Below are positions 50,927-59,029 of a DNA stretch of 64,000 bases, piece by piece (within the stretch, counting starts at the first letter, position 1; each line of letters opens with the position of its first letter). The stretch covers positions 1 through 64,000 of the forward strand of contig NZ_SCMX01000029.1 in the NCBI RefSeq assembly GCF_005503625.1. Reading direction: 5' to 3'. The position numbers and the translations under genes were made by a program. Origin of the DNA: Cupriavidus sp. 2SB (lineage in GTDB: Bacteria > Pseudomonadota > Gammaproteobacteria > Burkholderiales > Burkholderiaceae). The notes under the pieces are model-generated. The model was not told where the DNA came from. It saw only the letters and a program-made list of their open reading frames with translations, and did not search any database.

Positions 50927-52699
50927 CTATACCAAATAATTGCTAGGCACATCGCCCGCCAACGATGCATCACGTAGCCCGAACGATTGGGACAAAATAT
51001 GCTGGGCGAAGAAGAGTGCCGTTGCAATCTTGGCCTCGGAGAAAGCCGGATCATCTGCCCGTCTCGCGTCCGCGACGAGCATGGCGCGGCCAAGCTGCCA
51101 GCCCGAGAAGACAATGCCGCATAGCTTCAGGTACGGCACGCTGCCGGCAAACACAGCGTTCGGGTCCGACTTTGCATTGGCAACAACGAATTCAACTACG
51201 GCCTCCAACGCGGCACGCCCCCTAGCCAGATGCTCCTTCACCGTCGCAAATGCGGCACCTCCATGCTTGCCCAGGGCCGCTTCGGTTTCGGCAATGCTGG
51301 CGCAGATGGCGCGCGCCACTGCACCGCCGTCGCGCACGGTCTTGCGCCCCACCAAGTCGTTCGCCTGGATTGCTGTTGTACCTTCATAGATCGGCAGGAT
51401 GCGTGCATCACGGTAGTGCTGGGCAGCGCCGGTTTCCTCGATGAAGCCCATGCCGCCATGCACTTGCACGCCGAGGCTGGTCACATCGATCGATAGTTCA
51501 GTGCTCCAGCCTTTCACGATCGGCACCAGGAACTCGTAGACCGCCTGGTTCTGCTTGCGCACGGTCTCGTCCGGATGATTCTGCGCAGCGTCGCTGGTAG
51601 CGGCAGCCACGTAAGCCACCGAGCGGGCACCTTCGATCAGACTGCGCATTGTCATGAGCATGCGCTTGACGTCGGGGTGGTGGACGATTGCCACCGCCTC
51701 GCGCGCCGAACCGTCGACCGGACGGCCCTGCACACGCTCCCGCGCATAGGCAACTGCCTGCTGGTAGGCGCGCTCGGAGACGGCGATGCCCTGCATTCCA
51801 ACCGCAAATCGCGCCGAGTTCATCATGACGAACATGTACTCCAGGCCGCGATTTTCTTCACCGACCAATGTGCCAATGGCACCGCCATGGTCGCCGAACT
51901 GCAAGATCGCGGTCGGGCTGGCCTTGATGCCCAACTTATGCTCGATCGATACACAATGCACATCATTGCGCGCGCCCGTGGAGCCATCCGCATTGACCAG
52001 GAGCTTGGGCACGATGAAGAGCGAGATGCCCTTCACACCTTCCGGCGCATTGGGTGTGCGGGCCAACACCAGGTGGACGATGTTGTCCGCCATATCGTGT
52101 TCCCCATACGTGATGAAAATCTTGGTGCCGAAGACCTTGTAGGTGCCGTCACCCAGCGGCTCGGCGCGCGCCCGTACTGCAGCCAGGTCGGAGCCTGCCT
52201 CGGGCTCCGTCAGATTCATCGTGCCAGTCCACTCGCCGGAGATCAGCTTGGGCAGGAATATCGCCTTCTGTTCCTCAGATCCCGCTGTCAGCAGCGCCTC
52301 AATAGCGCCATCGGTAAGCATCGGACACAGTGCAAATGACAAGTTTGCCGAATGCAACATCTCCTGGCATGCCGTCGCCAGCAACTTTGGCAGTCCTTGC
52401 CCACCAAATTGCGGCGGATGCAGTATCCCTTGCCAGCCCCCTTCCCCGAACTGGCGAAACGCGTCACTGAACCCCGGCGTCGAAACCACCGCGCCTTCAC
52501 TCCAGTGGCTTGGTTCAAGATCACCAATGCGATTCAGCGGTGCAATGACCTCCTCACTGAACCTGGCCGCTTCCTCCAATACTGCGCATGCGACATCCCA
52601 TGATGCGTCTTCGCATCCAGGCAGCGCGTTAACAGTCTCAAAACTCGCGATCGCGTCCAAAGTGAAATGCATCTCTTTTAATGGTGCGCGGTACGTCAT
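50927..52699 (-). CDS. Acyl-CoA dehydrogenase with C-terminal extension
   Basis: The 590-residue flavoprotein starts TYRAPLKEMHF, typical of the long (about 590-600 residue) acyl-CoA dehydrogenases. It contains the FAD/substrate motif TMNLTEPEAGSDL at about 155, GVQVHGGMGFIEE near 410 and the catalytic Glu in YEGTTAIQAND. It oxidises acyl-CoA to 2-enoyl-CoA with electrons to ETF. A GAGGAAG site sets the start at 52699. The truncated phosphotransferase gene lies upstream on the same strand; that pairing is common in Burkholderiaceae fatty-acid loci, so this gene may once have been part of a larger operon that the adjacent rearrangement cut off from its promoter. Confidence 0.94.
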   Translation of the reverse strand: MTYRAPLKEMHFTLDAIASFETVNALPGCEDASWDVACAVLEEAARFSEEVIAPLNRIGDLEPSHWSEGAVVSTPGFSDAFRQFGEGGWQGILHPPQFGGQGLPKLLATACQEMLHSANLSFALCPMLTDGAIEALLTAGSEEQKAIFLPKLISGEWTGTMNLTEPEAGSDLAAVRARAEPLGDGTYKVFGTKIFITYGEHDMADNIVHLVLARTPNAPEGVKGISLFIVPKLLVNADGSTGARNDVHCVSIEHKLGIKASPTAILQFGDHGGAIGTLVGEENRGLEYMFVMMNSARFAVGMQGIAVSERAYQQAVAYARERVQGRPVDGSAREAVAIVHHPDVKRMLMTMRSLIEGARSVAYVAAATSDAAQNHPDETVRKQNQAVYEFLVPIVKGWSTELSIDVTSLGVQVHGGMGFIEETGAAQHYRDARILPIYEGTTAIQANDLVGRKTVRDGGAVARAICASIAETEAALGKHGGAAFATVKEHLARGRAALEAVVEFVVANAKSDPNAVFAGSVPYLKLCGIVFSGWQLGRAMLVADARRADDPAFSEAKIATALFFAQHILSQSFGLRDASLAGDVPSNYLV

Positions 52700-52829
52700 C
52701 GGGAACTTCCTCTGTTGGGGGTAGATCGCCTCAGCGCCGGAATTGACTGCGAACTCACGCAACTCCGATTTTTGCCAGCCCTTCCGTCATCCGTGGCAGG
52801 CAGCGCCATTGTTTGGTCTGCAATATCGA

Positions 52830-53567
52830 CTATTGAATCAGTCGCCGCCCGGCTTGATAGCGCATCGCGAAATGCCAACCCAGTTCTGCCATGGGCCCAG
52901 CCTTGCGGCCGGTTTCAACCGCATCAGCAGCCGCCGCATTGCCTTGCCGCGCCCTCTCTGCGATGCCGAACATGATGGCAGCCAGTCGGAAGAGGTTGTA
53001 TGCGATGTAGAAATCCCAGTGCTCCATACCAGCGGTGCCATTGGCTTCGATATACCACTGCATATATGTCGTTTCGCTCGGTATCCCAAGGCTTGGGAGG
53101 TCGAGATCGGCAACTCCGCGCCATAGCGTTGACGGGATGTGCCAGCTCAGGCAGTGATAGGCAAAGTCGACGAGCGGATGTCCGAGTGCCGACAACTCCC
53201 AATCCAATACCCCGATGACTCTCGGCTCGCTCGGGTGGAAAACCAGGTTGTCCAGCCGGAAATCACCGTGAACGAGACGTGTCTCTTCGATTTCAGGGAT
53301 GTTCCTCGGAAGCCAGTTCATCAGCGCTTGCATGGCAGAACTGTCACCGGCGCCCGTGGTGCGGCACTGACGCGTCCATCCAGCAATCTGGCGCGCAAGG
53401 AAATTGCCGTGCGGACTGTAATCACAGAGTCCAACCTGTTCGACGTCAATGCGGTGGAGGGAAGCCAGTACGCGATTCATCTCTGCGTAAATGGCGTTGC
53501 GCTGCTCGGGCTGCATACCCGGCAACGACTGGTCCACCAGCACCCTGCCGTCCAGGTACGCCATCAA
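52830..53567 (-). pseudogene. Phosphotransferase (APH/ACAD10-like), N-terminus missing
   Basis: About 245 residues from [17 protein letters not shown] onward match the central and C-terminal parts of the APH-fold phosphotransferases found beside acyl-CoA dehydrogenases. The catalytic loop HGDFRLDN and metal site DWELSALG are intact. The roughly 100 N-terminal residues, which include the nucleotide-binding lobe and its Lys, are absent. At about 53567 the sequence switches abruptly into an inverted piece of a symporter gene. The remaining frame has only TTG or internal ATG starts, so a working kinase is unlikely. Confidence 0.85.
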
Positions 53568-53949
53568 ATAGAACGGCCAAGGACAGCAGCATCAGCAGAG
53601 AGCCGCCAAACATCAGTAGCACAGCCTTGATGATCTGGACCCACGTTGTCGCGACCATGCCACCCACAGTCACATAGATCATCATCAGCGCGCCCACTCC
53701 GACCACGGCGTAAGCATAGTCGATGCCGAACAGCAACTGGACCAACTCGCCAGCGCCTACCATTTGTACGATCAGGTAGAGCAGCACGACCACCAGGCTG
53801 CTGCCGGCAGCGACGCAGCGCGTGCTGACCGGGTCGAGACGGTCCGAGATGATATCCACAAAGGTGAATTTTCCGAGGTTGCGTAACCGCTCGGCCATCA
53901 GGAACAGCATCACCGGCCAGCCAATGAAAAAGCCGACGATGTACAGTAT
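53568..53949 (-). pseudogene. Inverted middle segment of an ActP-type sodium:solute symporter gene
   Basis: Read on the minus strand this segment encodes [20 protein letters not shown], a stretch with FVDIISDRL, then [18 protein letters not shown] and [13 protein letters not shown], the unmistakable middle membrane segments of the ActP/acetate permease family. The rest of the same protein lies on the opposite strand from 53950. Flipping this segment would place its end (LLSLAVL) directly before HFDFSFE, the next part of the protein. It therefore lies inverted relative to the C-terminal part. It has no start, no N-terminal segments and no stop of its own, since its left end fuses into the phosphotransferase. 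Confidence 0.88.
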
Positions 53950-54927
53950 CACTTCGATTTCAGCTTCGAAACCCTTGCCGCCAGGGCGGTTGCTGTACAT
54001 CACAGCGGCGCTGCCCTGCTCGCCCCCGGCACGCTGTTCGCCGATCCAATCTCCACGCTTTCCCTGTGTATGGCGACGGTACTCGGCCTGTCCGGGCTTC
54101 CGCACATTCTGATGCGCTTCTTTACGGTGCCGAATGCGCGCGAGGCGCGCAAGAGCGTGCTGGTGGCGAGCACTTGTATCGGCTACATGTTCCTCGCCAT
54201 GTTCGCAATCGGGCTCGCGGCCATCGTCATTGTCGGCACTGACCCTCAGTACTTTGAAGGCGGTCAAGTCGGAGGGAAGTTGCTCGGCGGTAGCAACATG
54301 GTCGCGATGCATCTCGCCAGCGCAACCGGAGGCAACGTGTTTCTCGGGTTCCTGGCGGCAGTCGCATTTGCCACGATTCTCGCCGTGGTTTCGGGTCTGA
54401 CGTTGGCGGGCGCCGCCGCGATCTCACATGACATCTACGCCAGTGTATTGTGCCGCGGCACCGCCACCGAGGCTGCGGAGATCGCCGTCACCAAGAAAGC
54501 CACGTTGATCATCGGCGTCATCGCGGTGCTGTTGGGGATCGGCTTTCGTGGGCAGAACCTCGCGTTCCTGGTCGCGCTTGCATTCAACGTTGCAGCCTCC
54601 GCCAATTTCCCGGTGCTGGTACTGTCGATGTACTGGCGCGGCCTGAGCAGCCGTGGCGCGGTCTGGGGCATCGTGGCCGGCCTGGTGTCATCTGTCACGC
54701 TCGTCGTCCTCTCCCCTGCAGTCTGGAAGAACGTGTTGGGACACCCCACTGCCATCTTTCCCTATGATCATCCTGCGCTGTTCACAGTCCCATTTGCGTT
54801 CCTGATCACCTATCTGTGCTCGCGCTTCGACACCAGTGCGCGAGCGAAAGCCGAGCGACAGGCGTTTGACGCGCAACTGGTGCGCGCACATACCGGCCAT
54901 GGCGCTGCGGCCGCTGCCAAGCACTGA
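53950..54927 (+). pseudogene. C-terminal part of ActP-type sodium:solute symporter
   Basis: The frame from HFDFSFE (53950) through [26 protein letters not shown] and VLSMYWRGLSSRGA to the stop at 54927 is 326 codons and uninterrupted, matching the C-terminal half of acetate permease-type (SSS family) symporters. The N-terminal half is missing, and the middle part is inverted immediately upstream. An internal ATG at 54070 could only start a fragment of about 285 residues, too short for a working transporter. The frame shows no decay, so the rearrangement looks recent. Confidence 0.87.
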
Positions 54928-55002
54928 CGCCCAGCACCCAACAGCGACGGCCATCCGTGATGGATGGCCTCAGCGCGCTTCACGAATGAACCAGGACAAT
55001 CC

Positions 55003-55821
55003 ATGCATTCTCCTTCGAACAATATCCCCGAGATGATGACGGCCGTCGAGATCACGCATCCTGGTGGCCCGGAAGTACTGGTGCCCACACGGCGACCTGT
55101 GCCTGTGCCCGGCCCGGGCGAACTACTGATCCGTCATCAGGCGGCTGGGATCAATGGCCCGGATGTATTTCAGCGCAAGGGGCTGTACGACCCGCCTCCT
55201 GGCGCCTCCGACATTCCCGGTCTCGAAGTCGCAGGAGAAGTTGTGGCCATCGGCGCTGGCGTGACAAGATTCCAGGCAGGTGACCTCGTTTGTGCATTGA
55301 TCCCTGGGGGTGGCTACGCTGAATATGGCGTCGCCAACGAGCACAATACGCTGTATCTACCCAAAGGCTTGCGACCGGTGGAAGCCGCTGCCATGCCGGA
55401 AACGTTCATGACGGTATGGCTGAATCTGTTCCAGAGGGGGCAGTTCAAACGGGGCGACTCGGTGTTGATCCATGGCGGCGCATCCGGCATCGGTACTGCG
55501 GCCACCATGCTCAGCAAGGCTTTCGGCGCGGCGAAGATCATTACCACCGTCGCCACGGCAGCGCAACGCGACGCCAGCCTCGCCCTCGGCGCTGACTATG
55601 CCGTCAATTATCTTGAAGAGGATTTTGTCGACGCTGCCATGCGCGTCACCGACGGCAAGGGTGTTGATATCGTAGTTGATATCATCGCCGGCGATTATGT
55701 CCCCAGGAACTACGCCGCTGCGGCCATTAACGGGCGTATTGTGCAGATCGGCGCGTGCGCGGCGGGACCAGCTTGGTCTGGATCATGGCTGGTGGCCATT
55801 GTGGCTGGTTCGCTGCGATAG
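55003..55821 (+). pseudogene. Zeta-crystallin/PIG3-type quinone oxidoreductase, C-terminus missing
   Basis: The frame encodes the N-terminal catalytic domain and most of the NAD(P)H-binding domain of an MDR-superfamily quinone oxidoreductase: GPGELLIRHQAAGINGPDV, DIPGLEVAGEVVAIG, and the nucleotide motif HGGASGIGTAA. It then reads AAAINGRIVQIGA and departs from the family near 55755, ending 20 residues later. Homologues continue for about 60 further residues that cover the substrate side. None of the other frames downstream shows the missing part, so this is a true truncation rather than a simple frameshift. AGGA precedes the ATG. Confidence 0.75.
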
Positions 55822-56431
55822 CTGGTGAGGATCGGGACATCAGACGCGCTGGTAGTTGGTGGGGTTCGCTAGACGATCACATCCCATTCGTTAAGTCTGC
55901 TCAAGTCGCACCATCTCGACGGCAGACTCAGGTCTTACGGTGCGGTAGCGATGTGAGTCGGCGACGATGACTTCAATCATCTGCTTGGCAACGCTCTGCG
56001 CCACCTCAAATGCCGCAAGCACTGCTATCGAAGACCCGTCGCACTACGTGCGATGGGAACGTGTGCCACCGGCCCGGTCTCTGCCGAGGTGACTGCGGGT
56101 ACCACTACGGTAGATGATCGCCCAAACGAAAGGCGGGCCACAAGCGCATGGGAGTCCAACAGAGGGGGGGAAGGCGGGGGGCTCTCCAAGCCATGCCATT
56201 TTCTCGCTATTGCCGAGCGTCCATTGTGCGGTGCCAAAGACTCCTGCGCTTTTGCAGAACCCTGCTTCGACATCGCCTACATTGCTAAGACCTGACTCTG
56301 GCTGCCCCCCCCCAAACAGGGAGGCTTCTTGCTATCGCCGCAACGATGCGCGGATCATTGCGTTAGCGAGACTTGTTTCTCCATCTGCCGAACCAGCAGG
56401 TGCGAGATACATTCAACCAAGGAATCCCGCC
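55822..56431. other. Degenerate intergenic stretch without a convincing gene
   Basis: About 610 bases lie between the truncated oxidoreductase and the crotonase gene. The only coding-like piece is a minus-strand open stretch of about 50 codons ending at 55891 (AKQMIEVIVADSHRYRTVRP), with no clear start and no recognised family. G and C homopolymers of 7-9 bases occur near 56163-56178 and 56307. It may be the remains of a mobile element or deleted gene, but no inverted ends or transposase motif were seen. Confidence 0.4.
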
Positions 56432-57397
56432 ATGTCGACTCTCTCACGACGTTCGTTTGTCCAGTCTATCGGTGCCGCCACGCTTGCGCCAGGAGTCTTG
56501 GTTGCCTCTGCGGAGGCAAAGGCTGCGGTCGGAATCTCCACCCCGCCCCTGGGGGCCGCCGCGAACTATGCCGACTACAAGCATATCCTGGTCGCCCAGG
56601 ATCGCGGTGTAGCCACCGTTACATTGAACTATCCTCCTTTCAACCTCCTCGACGAAGTTCTGTCGGAGGAATTCGACCGGCTTACCCGTCAGCTAGAGCA
56701 GGACGCAAGCGTACGAGTGGTGATCCTGCAGAGCGCCATTCCAAAGTTCTTTATCGCGCACTCCGGCCTGCACCGTGTCGGTTCGGCGCCAAAAACCACT
56801 TCGAATACACGCACCTTCCGCCTTACCCAGATGCTCGGGGAGCGCCTGCGCAACATGCCGAAGGCGGTGATCGCCAAGGTCGAAGGCATCGCCCGAGGTG
56901 GTGGATGCGAGATCGCGCTGGCTGCGGACATGTGCTTCGGCGCGATCGGCAAGGCTGTGTTCGGCCAGCCGGAAGTCATCTGCGGACTCGTCCCAGGAGG
57001 CGGTAACACGCAACGCCTGCCGCGGCGCATGGGACGTGCCCGCGCTCTCGAAGTACTGCTGGTTGGCGGAGATTTCTCCGCGGAACTGGCTGACCACTAC
57101 GGTTACATCAATCGGGCGCTGCCGGCCGGGGAATTGGGACCACTCGTAGACAAGCTCGCACGCCGCATTGCGACCTTCCCACCCTCCACCATCGCCCACC
57201 TGAAAGCGGCGGTTGACATGGGGTCCGACACATCCTTCTCCGAAGGGCTGTTGATAGAGGCACACGAGGCCGATCTTTGTGTCGCCAACGACGCCATACA
57301 GGCGCGCGTGAAAGCGATACTCGCAGCCGGCGCGGAAACCTACGAAGGCGAACTTCATTTTCCCGACCTGTCCGCGAAGCTGCCGCCCGCCGACTAG
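56432..57397 (+). CDS. Enoyl-CoA hydratase/isomerase-fold protein with Tat signal
   Basis: The 321-residue protein begins STLSRRSFVQSIGAATLAPG, a twin-arginine signal (SRRSFVQ plus a hydrophobic stretch, likely cleaved near AEA), followed by a crotonase domain. That domain has the VEGIARGGGCEIALAADMCF oxyanion/active-site region and the FGQPEVICGLVPGGGNTQRL segment at the position of the second catalytic acid. Crotonases act on acyl-CoAs in the cytoplasm, so export is odd; either the signal is kept as an anchor or the protein has another substrate. AAGGAA precedes the ATG at 56432; the frame is open to 56114 but without family resemblance there. Confidence 0.83.
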   Translation: MSTLSRRSFVQSIGAATLAPGVLVASAEAKAAVGISTPPLGAAANYADYKHILVAQDRGVATVTLNYPPFNLLDEVLSEEFDRLTRQLEQDASVRVVILQSAIPKFFIAHSGLHRVGSAPKTTSNTRTFRLTQMLGERLRNMPKAVIAKVEGIARGGGCEIALAADMCFGAIGKAVFGQPEVICGLVPGGGNTQRLPRRMGRARALEVLLVGGDFSAELADHYGYINRALPAGELGPLVDKLARRIATFPPSTIAHLKAAVDMGSDTSFSEGLLIEAHEADLCVANDAIQARVKAILAAGAETYEGELHFPDLSAKLPPAD

Positions 57398-57595
57398 GCG
57401 ATCTAAACATGCCTCCAGACATTGATTTGCCCGCCAGTGCGCGGAGGCCTCGGTACAAGCGGGCAAGTGCAGGAAACGCAGCAAGGCATCCGACATACCT
57501 GGCACATGCCGTGATTGATGCTTTTCTCTCGTATGGCGTAAAAGCCAGTGGAAATTAATCTCTAAAGCGCGTTCTTACTTAGAAGGAAGGTCATC

Positions 57596-58471
57596 ATGAC
57601 AACCCAGACAGACAGCAAGGAACCCACGCCTGATCCAGCCGAACACAAGGCGTTTTTCCCTTCCCCCTACTCGCTCTCACAATTCACTTCGCCAAAATCG
57701 GATCTCTCCGATGCGAACTATCCGGATGCGTATCATGGGGGCCGCTGGAAAGTACTGCTAGTCGCTGCGGATGAGCGTTACCTATTGACCGGAAGCGGTA
57801 CTTTTTTCTCCACTGGCAACCATCCGATCGAAACACTCCTTCCCATGTATCACATGGACCGCGCAGGCTTCGAGTTCGACATCGCCACTTTATCCGGCAA
57901 TCCCACCAAGTTCGAATGGTGGGCGTTTCCCTCGGAAGACGACGAGGTAAAGTCTTTCTACACTAAATACGAGAAAAAATTCCAGCAACCGCTCAAGCTT
58001 TCCGACGTAGTAACGTCCCTGGACAAGGATGCGAACTACATCGCCGTCTTCGTGCCCGGAGGGCATGGTGCTCTGATGGGGCTACCCTTCAGCGCAGATA
58101 TGAAAGCCACCTTGCAGTGGGCGATGCAAAACGACAGATACATCGTCACGCTGTGTCACGGTCCTGCCGCTTTACTTTCCGCGGGCGTCGACGAACCTGA
58201 CGGTGGAGATCTCTTCCGCGGCTACCGCATCTGCGCATTCCCCGATAGCCTGGACAAGCAGACACCGGACATTGGCTACATGCCTGGTCCATTGCGCTGG
58301 TTCTTCGGCGAAAAGCTTGCTGCGATGGGGGTTGAAATCGTAAACAAAAACATTGATGGCAGCACGTTCCAGGACCGGAAACTCCTCACGGGAGACAGCC
58401 CATTCGCGGCCAACAACCTTGGCAAGCTGGCTGCACGCACATTGCTGGACGAAGTGCAGAAAAACAGTTGA
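57596..58471 (+). CDS. hchA: Hsp31/HchA-type DJ-1 superfamily protein (glyoxalase III / deglycase)
   Basis: The 291-residue protein follows the HchA layout. It has an N-terminal DYPDAYHGG-like segment, GNHPIETLLPMYHMD, VPGGHGAL, and the nucleophile elbow TLCHGPAALL with Cys at about 184 and adjacent His. A C-terminal LTGDSPFAANNLGKLA closes the family pattern. The acidic partner (Glu in HPIETLLP) is present. Family members convert methylglyoxal to lactate without glutathione and act as holding chaperones. A strong AAGGAAGG lies just before the ATG, predicting good expression. No operon partner. Confidence 0.92.
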   Translation: MTTQTDSKEPTPDPAEHKAFFPSPYSLSQFTSPKSDLSDANYPDAYHGGRWKVLLVAADERYLLTGSGTFFSTGNHPIETLLPMYHMDRAGFEFDIATLSGNPTKFEWWAFPSEDDEVKSFYTKYEKKFQQPLKLSDVVTSLDKDANYIAVFVPGGHGALMGLPFSADMKATLQWAMQNDRYIVTLCHGPAALLSAGVDEPDGGDLFRGYRICAFPDSLDKQTPDIGYMPGPLRWFFGEKLAAMGVEIVNKNIDGSTFQDRKLLTGDSPFAANNLGKLAARTLLDEVQKNS

Positions 58472-59029
58472 ACGCTAGCTCTTGCACAGCCAGGGAAGTG
58501 CCGTTCCCAGGCATTTGATTTCCGCATCCTCTCGTAGAATTGATTCTCCTCTTGCCGCGGCGCGTAATTCAAAAAATCGCGCCGCGCAGTTTTCCGTATG
58601 ACATGGTGACCACGGGCCGCTAGCGTGCCCTCGCTGCGTTTGAAGACGCAGGGGCTGCCAATAGTCCCGTTTCCTCCAATCTGCCCGCCCTATTGGTCGA
58701 TGTCCCAGAACGGCCAGAAACCGCCATTTACGCTCGTAGCATGGGATGACCGCCTCCCTACCCAGAACGGTCATAGCTGCAAGCTCTCTACCGCAATCTC
58801 GGGAACGACAGTCTCACGAACGCGCGTCTCGCTCTATCCCTGTGTGTCGCTGGTAGGCGGCGCTGCCCAGTAGGTCGCGATCAATCCTAAGCTGAGGGGC
58901 TGATCACGGCTTGGTGACGCCTCATGGATCGGCAGGCTCCATTGCGCTTTTCCAAGTAATAGGTCGGCGTTGACCGTAAAGGTCCGGGCAGTGGGCGATG
59001 CATAGACGGCAACCTATTTTCCCATCCTG
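58472..59029. other. Intergenic stretch without a recognised gene
   Basis: Apart from the hairpin at 58556-58593, I see no frame with convincing composition or family resemblance between hchA and the convergent autotransporter. Short frames at 58475-58774 (minus) and 58625-58873 (plus) were judged to be chance. Confidence 0.5.
58556..58593 (+). terminator. Rho-independent-type terminator after hchA
   Basis: A perfect 9-bp stem (CGCGGCGCG with CGCGCCGCG) around a 13-base loop is followed after three bases by TTTT. It lies 85 bases after the hchA stop. Confidence 0.55.

Noticed and set aside
53446-54312. Minus-strand frame of 288 codons that could be called one membrane protein
   Set aside because: Only its middle third is symporter sequence; the N-terminal part is antisense to the symporter C-terminus and the last part is out of frame with the kinase. 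It is an accident of the rearrangement.
57409-57558. Small plus-strand ORF of 49 codons between the crotonase and hchA genes
   Set aside because: No ribosome site, no recognisable family and no conservation that can be judged from one sequence.
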